From Megaustenia siamemsis (lineage: Eukaryota > Mollusca > Gastropoda > Stylommatophora > Ariophantidae), in the NCBI GenBank assembly GCA_032433765.1, contig JAVIAB010000160.1, forward strand, positions 38,699,223 to 38,763,222: a stretch of 64,000 nt of DNA, given 5' to 3'. Made by a program: the position numbers and the translations under genes. This document shows, one piece after another, positions 44,801 through 57,724 of this stretch (its first letter is position 1; every line of letters starts with the position of its first letter). The notes beneath the pieces were generated by a model. It saw only the letters and a list, made by a program, of their open reading frames with translations. It had not been told where the DNA came from and searched no databases.

Positions 44801-47800
44801 AGTCTAGTACATTCCCCTCATTGATGAAGATGTCCTGAGTCTAGTACATTCCCCTCATTGATGAAGATGTCCTGAGTCTAGTACATTCCCTAATGACTGA
44901 CGATGTCCTGAGTCTAGTACATTCCCCTAATGACTGACGATGTCCTGAGTCTAGTACATCCCCTCATTGATGAAGATGTCCTGAGTCTAGTACATTCCCC
45001 TAATGACTGACGATGTCCTGAGTCTAGTACATTCCCCTCATTGATGAAGATGTCCTGAGTCTAGTACATTCCCTAATGACTGAAGATGTCCTGAGTCTAG
45101 TACATTCCCCTCATTGATGAAGATGTCCTGAGTCTAGTACATTCCCCTCATTGATGAAGATGTCCTGAGTCTAGTACATTCGCCTAATAACTGACGATGT
45201 CCTGAGTCTAGTACATTTCCCTAATGACTGACGATGTCCTGAGTCTAGTACATCCCACTCATTGATGAAGATGTCCTGAGTCTAGTACATTCCCCTAATG
45301 TCTGAAGATGTCCTGAGTCTAGTACATTCCCCTCATTGATGAAGATGTCCTGAGTCTAGTACATTCCCCTAATGACTGAAGATGTCCTGAGTCTAGTACA
45401 TTCCCCTCATTGATGAAGATGTCCTGAGTCTAGTACATCCCCTCATTGATGAAGATGTCCTGAGTCTAGTACATTCCCTAATGACTGACGATGTCCTGAG
45501 TCTAGTACATTCCCCTAATGACTGACGATGTCCTGAGTCTAGTACATTCCCTCATGATGAAGATGTCCTGAGTCTAGTACATTCCCCTAATGACTGAAGA
45601 TGTCCTGAGTCTAGTACATTCCCCTCATTGATGAAGATGTCCTGAGTCTAGTACATTCCCCTAATGACTGACGATGTCCTGAGTCTAGTACATTCCCCTA
45701 ATGACTGAAGATGTCCTGAGTCTAGTACATTCCCCTCATTGATGAAGATGTCCTGAGTCTAGTACATTCCCCTAATGACTGACGATGTCCTGAGTCTAGT
45801 ACATTCCCCTCATTGATGAAGATGTCCTGAGTCTAGTACATTCCCCTAATGACTGACGATGTCCTGAGTCTAGTACATTCCCCTAATGATGAAGATGTCC
45901 TGAGTCTAGTACATTCCCCTAATGACTGACGATGTCCTGAGTCTAGTACATTCCCCTAATGACTGAAGATGTCCTGAGTCTAGTACATTCCCCTAATGAC
46001 TGACGATGTCCTGAGTCTAGTACATTCCCCTCATGATGAAGATGTCCTGAGTCTAGTACATTCCCCTAATGACTGACGATGTCCTGAGTCTAGTACATTC
46101 CCCTAATGACTGACGATGTCCTGAGTCTAGTACATTCCCCTAATGACTGAAGATGTCCTGAGTCTAGTACATTCCCCTAATGACTGACGATGTCCTGAGT
46201 CTAGTACATTCCCCTAATGACTGAAGATGTCCTGAGTCTAGTACATTCCCCTAATGACTGACGATGTCCTGAGTCTAGTACATTCCCCTAATGACTGAAG
46301 ATGTCCTGAGTCTAGTACATTCCCCTAATGACTGAAGATGTCCTGAGTCTAGTACATTCCCCTAATGACTGACGATGTCCTGAGTCTAGTACATTCCCCT
46401 AATGACTGAAGATGTCCTGAGTCTAGTACATTCCCCTAATGACTGAAGATGTCCTGAGTCTAGTACATTCCCCTAATGACTGACGATGTCCTGAGTCTAG
46501 TACATTCCCCTAATGACTGAAGATGTCCTGAGTCTAGTACATTCTCCTAATGACTGACGATGTCCTGAGTCTAGTACATTCCCCTAATGACTGAAGATGT
46601 CCTGAGTCTAGTACATTCCCCTAATGACTGAAGATGTCCTGAGTCTAGTACATTCCCCTAATGACTGACGATGTCCTGAGTCTAGTACATTCCCCTCATT
46701 GATGAAGATGTCCTGAGTCTAGTACATTCCCCTAATGACTGAAGATGTCCTGAGTCTAGTACATTCCCCTAATGACTGACGATGTCCTGAGTCTAGTACA
46801 TTTCCCTAATGATGAAGATGTCCTGAGTCTAGTACATTCCCCTAATGACTGACGATGTCCTGAGTCTAGTACATTCCCCTAATGACTGACGATGTCCTGA
46901 GTCTAGTACATTCCCCTAATGACTGAAGATGTCCTGAGTCTAGTACATTCCCCTAATGACTGACGATGTCCTGAGTCTAGTACATTCCCCTCATTGATGA
47001 AGATGTCCTGAGTCTAGTACATTCCCTAATGACTGAAGATGTCCTGAGTCTAGTACATTCCCCTCATTGATGAAGATGTCCTGAGTCTAGTACATTCCCC
47101 TCATTGATGAAGATGTCCTGAGTCTAGTACATTCCCCTAATGACTGAAGATGTCCTGAGTCTAGTACATTCCCCTAATGACTGACGATGTCCTGAGTCTA
47201 GTACATTCCCCTCATGATGAAGATGTCCTGAGTCTAGTACATTCCCCTAATGACTGAAGATGTCCTGAGTCTAGTACATTCCCCTCATTGATGAAGATGT
47301 CCTGAGTCTAGTACATTCCCTAATGACTGAAGATGTCCTGAGTCTAGTACATTCCCCTAATTGACTGAAGATGTCCTGAGTCTAGTACATTCCCCTAATG
47401 ATGAAGATGTCCTGAGTCTAGTACATTCCCCTAATGACTGACGATGTCCTGAGTCTAGTACATTCCCTAATGACTGAAGATGTCCTGAGTCTAGTACATT
47501 CCCCTAATTGATGAAGATGTCCTGAGTCTAGTACATTCCCCTAATGACTGAAGATGTCCTGAGTCTAGTACATTCCCCTAATGACTGAAGATGTCCTGAG
47601 TCTAGTACATTCCCCTAATGACTGACGATGTCCTGAGTCTAGTACATTCCCCTCATTGATGAAGATGTCCTGAGTCTAGTACATTCCCCTAATGATGAAG
47701 ATGTCCTGAGTCTAGTACATTCCCCTAATGACTGAAGATGTCCTGAGTCTAGTACATTCCCCTAATGACTGACGATGTCCTGAGTCTAGTACATTCCCCT

Positions 47801-50800
47801 AATGACTGACGATGTCCTGAGTCTAGTACATTCCCTAATGACTGACGATGTCCTGAGTCTAGTACATTCCCCTCATGATGAAGATGTCCTGAGTCTAGTA
47901 CATTCCCCTAATGACTGACGATGTCCTGAGTCTAGTACATTCCCCTCATGATGAAGATGTCCTGAGTCTAGTACATTCCCTCATGATGAAGATGTCCTGA
48001 GTCTAGTACATTCCCCTAATGACTGAAGATGTCCTGAGTCTAGTACATTCCCCTCATTGATGAAGATGTCCTGAGTCTAGTACATTCGCCTAATGACTGA
48101 CGATGTCCTGAGTCTAGTACATTTCCCTAATGACTGACGATGTCCTGAGTCTAGTACATCCCACTCATTGATGAAGATGTCCTGAGTCTAGTAAATTCCC
48201 CTAATGACTGAAGATGTCCTGAGTCTAGTACATTCCCCTAATTGACTGAAGATGTCCTGAGTCTAGTACATTCCCTAATGACTGAAGATGTCCTGAGTCT
48301 AGTACATTCCCCTCATTGATGAAGATGTCCTGAGTCTAGTACATTCCCTCATTGATGAAGATGTCCTGAGTCTAGTACATTCCCCTAATGACTGAAGATG
48401 TCCTGAGTCTAGTACATTCCCCTAATGACTGACGATGTCCTGAGTCTAGTACATTCCCCTAATGACTGAAGATGTCCTGAGTCTAGTACATTCCCCTAAT
48501 AACTGAAGATGTCCTGAGTCTAGTACATTCCCCTAATGACTGAAGATGTCCTGAGTCTAGTACATTCCCCTAATGACTGAAGATGTCCTGAGTCTAGTAC
48601 ATTCCCCTCATGATGAAGATGTCCTGAGTCTAGTACATTCCCCTATTGATGAAGATGTCCTGAGTCTAGTACATTCCCCTAATGACTGACGATGTCCTGA
48701 GTCTAGTACATTCCCTAATTGATGACGATGTCCTGAGTCTAGTACATTCCCATAATTACTGAAGATGTCCTGAGTCTAGTACATTCCCCTCATTGATGAA
48801 GATGTCCTGAGTCTAGTACATTCCCCTAATGACTGACGATGTCCTGAGTCTAGTACATTCCCCTAATGACTGAAGATGTCCTGAGTCTAGTACATTCCCC
48901 TAATGATGAAGATGTCCTGAGTCTAGTACATTCCCCTAATGACTGAAGATGTCCTGAGTCTAGTACATTTCCCATTGATGAAGATGTCCTGAGTCTAGCA
49001 CATTCCCCTAATGACTGACGATGTCCTGAGTCTAGTACATTCCCATAAATACTGAAGATGTCCTGAGTCTAGTACATTCCCCTAATGACTGACGATGTCC
49101 TGTGTCTAGTACATTCCCCTCATGGATGAAGATGTCCTGAGTCTAGTACATTCCCCTAATGACTGACGATGTCCAGAGTCTAGTACATTCCCCTAATGAC
49201 TGAAGATATCCTGAGTCAAGTACATTCCCCTAATGACTGACGATGTCCTGAGTCTAGTACATTCCCCTAATGACTGAAGATGTCCTGAGTCTAGTAAATT
49301 CCCCTAATGACTGACGATGTCCTAAGTCTAGTACATTCCCCTCATTGATGAAGATGTCCTGAGTCTAGTACATTCCCCTAATGACTGACGATGTCCTGAG
49401 TCTAGTACATTCCCATAATTACTTAAGATGTCCTGAGTCTAGTACATTCTCCTAATGACTGACGATGTCCTGAGTCTAGTACATTCCCATAAATACTGAA
49501 GATGTCCTGAGTGTAGTACATTCCCCTAATGACTGACGATGTCATGAGTCTAGTACATTCCCCTAATGACTGACGATGTCCTGAGTCTAGTACATTCCCC
49601 TTATTGATGAAGATGTCCTCAGTTTAGTACATTCCCCTAATGACTGAAGATATCCTGAGTCAAGTACATTCCCCTAATGACTGACGATGTCCTGAGTCTA
49701 GTACATTTCCCTAATGACTGAAGATGTCCTGAGTCTAGTACATTCCCCTAATGACTGAAGATGTCCTGAGCCTAGTATATTCCCCAAATGACTGACGATG
49801 TTCTGAGTCTAGTACATTCCCCTAATGACTGACGATGTCCTGAGTCTAGTAAATTCCTCTAATGACTGACGATGTCCTAAGTCTAGTACATTCCCCTCAT
49901 TGATGAAGATGTCCTGAGTCTAGTACATTCACCTAATGACTGAAGATGTCCTGAGTCTAGTACATTCCCCTCATTGATGAAGATGTCCTGAGTCTAGTAC
50001 ATTCCCCTCATTGATGAAGATGTCCTGAGTCTAGTACATTCGCCTAATGACTGACGATGTCCTGAGTCTAGTTCATTTCCCTAATGACTGACGATGTCCT
50101 GAGTCTAGTACATCCCACTCATTGATGAAGATGTCTTGAGTCTAGTAAATTCCCCTAATGACTGACGATGTCCTAAGTCTAGTACATTCCCCTCATTGAT
50201 GAAGATGTCCTGAGTCTAGTACATTTCCCTAATGACTGAAGATGACCTGAGTCTAGTACATTCCCCTCATTGATGAAGATGTCCTGAGTCTAGTACATTC
50301 CCCTGATTGATGAAGATGTCCTGAGTCTAGTACATTCGCCTAATAACTGACGATGTCCTGAGTCTAGTACATTTCCCTAATGACTGACGATGTCCTGAGT
50401 CTACTACATCCCACTCATTGATGAAGATGTCCTGTGTCTAGTATATTCCCCTAATGTCTGAAGATGTCCTGAGTCTAGCACATTCCCCTAATAACTGACG
50501 ATTTCCTGAGTCTAGTACATTCCCCTAATGACTGAAAATGTCCTGAGTCTAGTACATTCCCCTCTTTGATGAAGATGTCCTGAGCCTAGTACATCACCTC
50601 ATTGATGAAGATGTCCTGAGTCTAGTATATTCCCCTAATGACTGAAGATGTCCTGAGTCTAGTACATTCCCCTAATAACTGACGATTCCCTGAGTCTAGT
50701 ACATTCCCCTAATGACTGACGATGTCCTGAGTCTAGTACATTCCCATAATTACTGAAGATGTCCTGAGTCTAGTACATTCCCCTCATTGATGAAGATGTC

Positions 50801-53800
50801 CTGAGTCTAGTACATTCCCCTAATGACTGACGATGTCCTGAGTCTAGTACATTCCCCTAATGACTGAAGATGTCCTGAGTCTAGTACATTCCCCTCATTG
50901 ATGAAGATGTCCTGAGTCTAGTACATTCCCCTAATGACTGACGATGTCCTGAGTCTAGTACATTTCCCTCATTGATGAAGATGTCCTGAGTCTAGTACAT
51001 TCCCCTAATGACTGAAGATGTCCTGAGTCTAGTACATTCCCCTCATTGATGAAGATGTCGTGAGTCTAGTACATTCCCCTCATTGATGAAGACGTCCTGA
51101 GTCTAGTACATTTCCCTAATGACTGACGATGTCCTGAGTCTAGTACATCCCCCTCATTGATGAAGATGTCCTGAGTCTCGTACATTCCCCTCATTGATGA
51201 AGATGTCCTGAGTCTAGTACATCCCCCTCATTGATGAAGATGTCCTGAGTCTAGTACATCCCCCTCATTGATGAAGATGTCCTGAGTCTGGTACATTTCC
51301 CTAATGACTGACGATGTCCTGAGTCTAGTACATTCCCCTAATGACTGACGATGTCCTGAGTCTAATACACTCCCCTCATTGATGAAGATGTTATGAGCCT
51401 AGTACATCCCCTCATTGATGAAGATGTCCTGAGCCTAGTACATTCCCCTCATTGATGAAGATGTCCTGAGCCTAGTATATTCCCGTCATTGATGAAGATG
51501 TCCTAATTCTAGTACATTCCCCTCATTGATGAAGATGTACTGAGTCTAGTACATTCCCCTCATTGATGAAGATATCCTGAGTCTAGTACATCCCCCTCAT
51601 TGATGAAGATGTCCTGATTCTAGTACATTCCCCTCATTGATGAAGATGTCCTGAGTCTATTACATTCGCCTAATGACTGACGATGTCCTGTGTCTAGTAC
51701 ATTCTCCTAATGACTGACGATGTCCTGAGTCTAGTACATTCCCCTCATTGATGAAGATGTCCTGAGTCTAGTAAATTTTCCTAATGACTGAAGATGTCCT
51801 GAGTCTAGTATATTCCCCTAATGACTGAAGATGTCCTGAGTCTAGTACATTCCCCTAATGACTTAAGATGTCCTGAGTCTAGTATATTCCCCAAATGACT
51901 GACGATATCCTGAGTCTAGTACATTCTCCTAATGACTGACGATGTCCTGAGTCTAGTACATTCCCCTCATTGATGAAGATGTCCTGAGTCTAGTACATTC
52001 CCTTCATTGATGAAGAAGTCCTGAGTCTAGTACATTCGCCTAATGACTGACGATGTCCTGAGTCTAGTACATTCCCCTCATTGATGGAGATGTCTTGAGT
52101 CTAGTACATTCCCCTAATGACTGACGATGTCCTGAGTCTAGTACAATCCCCTAATGACTGAAGATGTCCTTAACCTAGTACATTCCGCTAATGACTGACG
52201 ATGTCCTGAGTCTAGTACATTTCCCAAATGACTGAAGATGTCCTGAGTCTAGTATATTCCCCTAATGACTGAAGATGTCCTGAGTCTAGTACAATCCCCT
52301 AATGACTGAAGATGTCCTGAGTCTAGTATATTACCCAAATTACTGACGATGTCCTGAGTCTAGTACATTCCCCTAATGACTGACGATGTCCTGAGTCTAG
52401 TACATTCCCCTAATGACTGAAGATGTCCTGAGTCTAGTTTATTACCCAAATGACTGACGATATCCTGAGTCTAGTATATTCCGCTAATAACTGACGATGT
52501 CCTGAGTCTAGTACATTCCCCTAATGACTGAAGATGTCCTGAGTCTAGTACATTCCCCTAATGACTGAAGATGTCCTGAGTCACGTATATTCCCCAAATG
52601 ACTGACGATGTCCTGAGTCTAGTACATTCCCCTAATGACTGACGATGTCCTGAGTCTAGTATATTCCCCTAATGACTGAAGATGTCCTGAGTCTAGTACA
52701 ATCCCCTAATGACTGAAGATGTCCTGAGTCTAATATATTACCCAAATTACTGACGATGTCCTGAGTCTAGTACATTCCCCTAATGACTGACGATGTCCTG
52801 AGTCTAGTACATTCCACTAATGACTGAAGATGTCCTGAGTCTAGTTTATTACCCAAATGACTGACGATATCCTGAGTCTAGTACATTCCGCTAATAACTG
52901 ACGATGTCCTGAGTCTAGTACATTCCCCTAATGACTGAAGATGTCCTGAGTCAAGTACATTCCCCTAATGACTGAAGATGTCCTGAGTCTAGTATATTCC
53001 CCAAATGACTGACGATGTCCTGAGTCTAGTACATTCCCCTAATGACTGACGATGTCCTGAGTCTAGTACATTCCCATAATTACTGAAGATGTCCTGAGTC
53101 TAGTACATTCCCCTCATTGATGAAGATGTCCTGAGTCTAGTACATTCCCCTCATGGATGAAGATGTCTTGAGCCTAGTACATTCCCTTCATGGATCAAGA
53201 TGTCCTGAGCCTAGTACATTCCCCTCGTGGATGAAGATGTCCTGAGTCTAGTACATACCCTCATTGATGAAGATGTCCTGAGTCTAGTACATTCCCCTAA
53301 TGACTGACGATGTCCTGAGTCTAGTACATTTCCCTCATTGATGAAGATGTCCTGAGTCTAGTACATTCCCCTAATGACTGAAGATGTCCTGAGTCTAGTA
53401 CATTCCCCTCATTGATGAAGATGTCGTGAGTCTAGTACATTCCCCTCATTGATGAAGACGTCCTGAGTCTAGTACATTTCCCTAATGACTGACGATGTCC
53501 TGAGTCTAGTACATCCCCCTCATTGATGAAGATGTCCTGAGTCTCGTACATTCCCCTCATTGATGAAGATGTCCTGAGTCTAGTACATCCCCCTCATTGA
53601 TGAAGATGTCCTGAGTCTAGTACATCCCCCTCATTGATGAAGATGTCCTGAGTCTGGTACATTTCCCTAATGACTGACGATGTCCTGAGTCTAGTACATT
53701 CCCCTAATGACTGACGATGTCCTGAGTCTAATACACTCCCCTCATTGATGAAGATGTTATGAGCCTAGTACATCCCCTCATTGATGAAGATGTCCTGAGC

Positions 53801-55697
53801 CTAGTACATTCCCCTCATTGATGAAGATGTCCTGAGCCTAGTATATTCCCGTCATTGATGAAGATGTCCTAATTCTAGTACATTCCCCTCATTGATGAAG
53901 ATGTACTGAGTCTAGTACATTCCCCTCATTGATGAAGATATCCTGAGTCTAGTACATCCCCCTCATTGATGAAGATGTCCTGATTCTAGTACATTCCCCT
54001 CATTGATGAAGATGTCCTGAGTCTATTACATTCGCCTAATGACTGACGATGTCCTGTGTCTAGTACATTCTCCTAATGACTGACGATGTCCTGAGTCTAG
54101 TACATTCCCCTCATTGATGAAGATGTCCTGAGTCTAGTAAATTTTCCTAATGACTGAAGATGTCCTGAGTCTAGTATATTCCCCTAATGACTGAAGATGT
54201 CCTGAGTCTAGTACATTCCCCTAATGACTTAAGATGTCCTGAGTCTAGTATATTCCCCAAATGACTGACGATATCCTGAGTCTAGTACATTCTCCTAATG
54301 ACTGACGATGTCCTGAGTCTAGTACATTCCCCTCATTGATGAAGATGTCCTGAGTCTAGTACATTCCCTTCATTGATGAAGAAGTCCTGAGTCTAGTACA
54401 TTCGCCTAATGACTGACGATGTCCTGAGTCTAGTACATTCCCCTCATTGATGGAGATGTCTTGAGTCTAGTACATTCCCCTAATGACTGACGATGTCCTG
54501 AGTCTAGTACAATCCCCTAATGACTGAAGATGTCCTTAACCTAGTACATTCCGCTAATGACTGACGATGTCCTGAGTCTAGTACATTTCCCAAATGACTG
54601 AAGATGTCCTGAGTCTAGTATATTCCCCTAATGACTGAAGATGTCCTGAGTCTAGTACAATCCCCTAATGACTGAAGATGTCCTGAGTCTAGTATATTAC
54701 CCAAATTACTGACGATGTCCTGAGTCTAGTACATTCCCCTAATGACTGACGATGTCCTGAGTCTAGTACATTCCCCTAATGACTGAAGATGTCCTGAGTC
54801 TAGTTTATTACCCAAATGACTGACGATATCCTGAGTCTAGTATATTCCGCTAATAACTGACGATGTCCTGAGTCTAGTACATTCCCCTAATGACTGAAGA
54901 TGTCCTGAGTCTAGTACATTCCCCTAATGACTGAAGATGTCCTGAGTCACGTATATTCCCCAAATGACTGACGATGTCCTGAGTCTAGTACATTCCCCTA
55001 ATGACTGACGATGTCCTGAGTCTAGTATATTCCCCTAATGACTGAAGATGTCCTGAGTCTAGTACAATCCCCTAATGACTGAAGATGTCCTGAGTCTAAT
55101 ATATTACCCAAATTACTGACGATGTCCTGAGTCTAGTACATTCCCCTAATGACTGACGATGTCCTGAGTCTAGTACATTCCACTAATGACTGAAGATGTC
55201 CTGAGTCTAGTTTATTACCCAAATGACTGACGATATCCTGAGTCTAGTACATTCCGCTAATAACTGACGATGTCCTGAGTCTAGTACATTCCCCTAATGA
55301 CTGAAGATGTCCTGAGTCTAGTACATTCCCCTAATGACTGAAGATGTCCTGAGTCTAGTATATTCCCCAAATGACTGACGATGTCCTGAGTCTAGTACAT
55401 TCCCCTAATGACTGACGATGTCCTGAGTCTAGTACATTCCCATAATTACTGAAGATGTCCTGAGTCTAGTACATTCCCCTCATTGATGAAGATGTCCTGA
55501 GTCTAGTACATTCCCCTCATGGATGAAGATGTCTTGAGCCTAGTACATTCCCTTCATGGATCAAGATGTCCTGAGCCTAGTACATTCCCCTCGTGGATGA
55601 AGATGTCCTGAGCCTAGTACATTCCCCTCATGGATGAAGATGTCCTGAGCCTAATACATTCCCCTTATTGCATGGGGATGTCCTCAGCCTAGTACTT
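29831..55697. repeat. Giant 37-bp minisatellite, block 2 (about 700 units, 25.9 kb)
   Basis: The conserved core is GATGTCCTGAGTCTAGTACA followed by TTCCCCT. The variable half exists in a few alleles: CATGGATGAA, CATTGATGAA, AATGACTGAC, AATGACTGAA, ATAATTACTGAA and CAAATGACTGAC. The alleles are mixed, not segregated, except that CATGGATGAA dominates both ends (29.8-30.8 kb, 36.4-37.1 kb and 55.5-55.7 kb). Higher-order repeats of about 1,629 and 2,366 bp are visible. 37 is not a multiple of 3 and the core has TGA and TAG, so nothing is encoded. There is no gene, SINE or LINE inside. Confidence 0.98.
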
Positions 55698-55739
55698 TCT
55701 TCTCTCTCTCTTTTCTAAAAATTGCTATTTATGGAAGTA

Positions 55740-55975
55740 GGGAGCCGCTATAACTCAGTAGTTAATGAACTGGATTACAAATGATAATAGGTAGGGTTCT
55801 ATCCTGATCGATGGATTCTAGATTAACCCAATCTTTAAATTGGTACCTGATTTTTTTTTTCTGGGAATGTAAAGCGGCACAAGCGGCACAGGCGTTACAC
55901 CGACAACATTACCCCAAAAAAAGCATGTGCCGAAGGTCTATAAAAAATATGGTCACTAACACCATATTCCCTATT
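55740..55975 (+). mobile_element. SINE, diverged
   Basis: Head GGGAGCCGCTATAACTCAGT (A box mutated), B box GGTTCTATCCT, body to ACCATATTCCCTAT. The CGCCACTTGG tail is replaced by T-rich sequence. It lies 42 bp from the end of the giant array. Confidence 0.82.
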
Positions 55976-56620
55976 TGTTTATTTATTTTTTTTTATTTTA
56001 TGAAAGTGGTTTCGATTGTGACACCACATGCACAAAGGAAGGTTCCCAAATAAAGTCAATATTTATGTATAAACAATAGTTTAATAGTTAATGCTCTTAA
56101 GTAAAAAAAATAAATAAATAAATATCTGTTCTTTTTACCTACTTATCACCTTCTGACCCCGGGCTTTGCTCCCTGTGGTCTGGCCATTTTTACGACCCCT
56201 GGTCTATGTCCCGTCTGACTGCCCTCAGTTTTACCAAGTGACTGTTTTTTCCATGTTTGTCATGCTTGTCTACCTAACATTTGGGGAACATTTAGGTACA
56301 TTCTCTTACCCGGAACAGCCAAGTCACTCCAGCTATGTCATTTTCATAATATTTTTAAAATATATTTTAATACATAATATACCTTATACTTTATATTCTT
56401 CGTGTTTTTTTTTTTTTTTTTAGTTTTAAGTTTCTCATTAAAGCTCTATACTTACGATTTTATATCTCTACACTTCACATATCATCCCACATTTGATACT
56501 TCTATTTCTCATCTTGCTATACTATCCCGCATCTCTCCATCCACCTCTCCCTAACTTTATCATCCGACATGTAGCTATAGGTATCAGTGCCTCGCCGTTT
56601 GTTGTCGTTGTCCCTGTCTT
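55976..56620. other. No gene recognised
   Basis: AT- and T-rich. Open frames here have no recognisable motif. Confidence 0.35.
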
Positions 56621-56720
56621 CTGAAGAAGGCCGCAGGCCGAAGCGTCAGTTTTTGTTGCGTTCCTTTTTTGTGAAGCTGTCACCATACCTTGGAGTGTAT
56701 ACTACACCCCACTACTGGCT
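56621..56720 (+). other. Penelope-type 3' motif (hairpin then GAAGCGTC)
   Basis: CTGAAGAAGGCCGCAGGCCG then AAGCGTC: a GGCC-GCA-GGCC stem flanked by CTGAAGA and GAAGC. Homologous to 27283-27380. Confidence 0.45.
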
Positions 56721-56754
56721 CCCTGTTACACGACAAGCCCCCCTTTTTTTTTTA

Positions 56755-57090
56755 ATCATCAGGGGAGGAAGACCAAAAATACCCGGAGAAGGCAAGCGGG
56801 ACCAGAAATGAAGAGAATGAGGAAGATAGAATGATTATAAGAGAATGGCAAGAAATTGGACGGCTTGGATAGGTAAAAAATGAAAATAAACATGAACAAA
56901 ACAGAATTCTAGAATATCACAATAGGAAAACAGAATTTGTAAAGAAATAATCGATTGCTTGGCTACACTATAACACAGAAAAATTGAGATACGACGCAAC
57001 GAGCCTTCAACAACAGCACGAGAATATCAAATGCAAAGACCGACCAAGAAATATTAGGTATTGATCATGTAATATTAGAAGAAGAAAAAA
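56755..57090 (+). pseudogene. Decayed LINE 3' end, same family as 24540-24790
   Basis: Begins GGAGGAAGACCAAAAATACC (GRPK-type codons). Includes CAACGAGCCTTCAACAACAG and ATTGATCATGTAATATTAGA. Confidence 0.5.
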
Positions 57091-57430
57091 TCAGTTTTAT
57101 CTCAGTCCACGTTTTCTAGGTTCCATTATCTATAAATGTGTATCGGAGATTTTTGTACAACAGAATGACGAAACTGACGTAGTGCTAATCGCATTCCTTC
57201 CTCCTGTCACACAAATATGGGAAATAACACTATATTCTATATAAGCTAAATTGGAGGCTACTTAAGACTTCTGAAAGCCGAACACTGGGAGATTGACCCA
57301 AGCGGGGTTGGTGTCTTAACAAGGTTAAGAATCTAGAAAACCGAAACATTTGTCCGTTGGTTCCCCTGGTACAAACACTATCTATATAATGAGATTCCTA
57401 TCATTCCTGGAAAACCTGAAAAAAAAACTT
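57091..57430 (+). repeat. Dispersed segment paired with 24800-25135
   Basis: Same order and orientation as the 24.8 kb copy (GATTTTTGTACAA, GACGTAGTGCTAATC, ATTGGAGGCTACTTA). Confidence 0.6.
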
Positions 57431-57724
57431 CTTAATGTGCCAATTTACTTTTATTGAATCTTTTTAAATTAATTTTAAAAAATAAATGTTCACACGGTTT
57501 ACACTACCAGACCACCTGGCCTTTAAATTCACACAGGGCACCACCGTTTACGAAGGTCTAAAGTAAACAGCTTCCCCCGTCAAGTCCTGCAGTGCCAGGC
57601 AGTTAATTGGACGTTATCTCTCCTGACACGTATATATTTGGATTAATTATTCTGTAACTCTCTCACAGGTCCAGCGAGCAGCGAAAACTTAACACTTAAC
57701 AGAACCAGCAGCAAGGTTCTCCCC
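57431..57724. other. No recognisable feature
   Basis: Unassigned spacer before the 36-bp array. Confidence 0.35.

Noticed and set aside
28582..55697. CRISPR array
   Set aside because: No unique spacers: the variable half takes only a few alleles. The context is eukaryotic and there are no cas genes.
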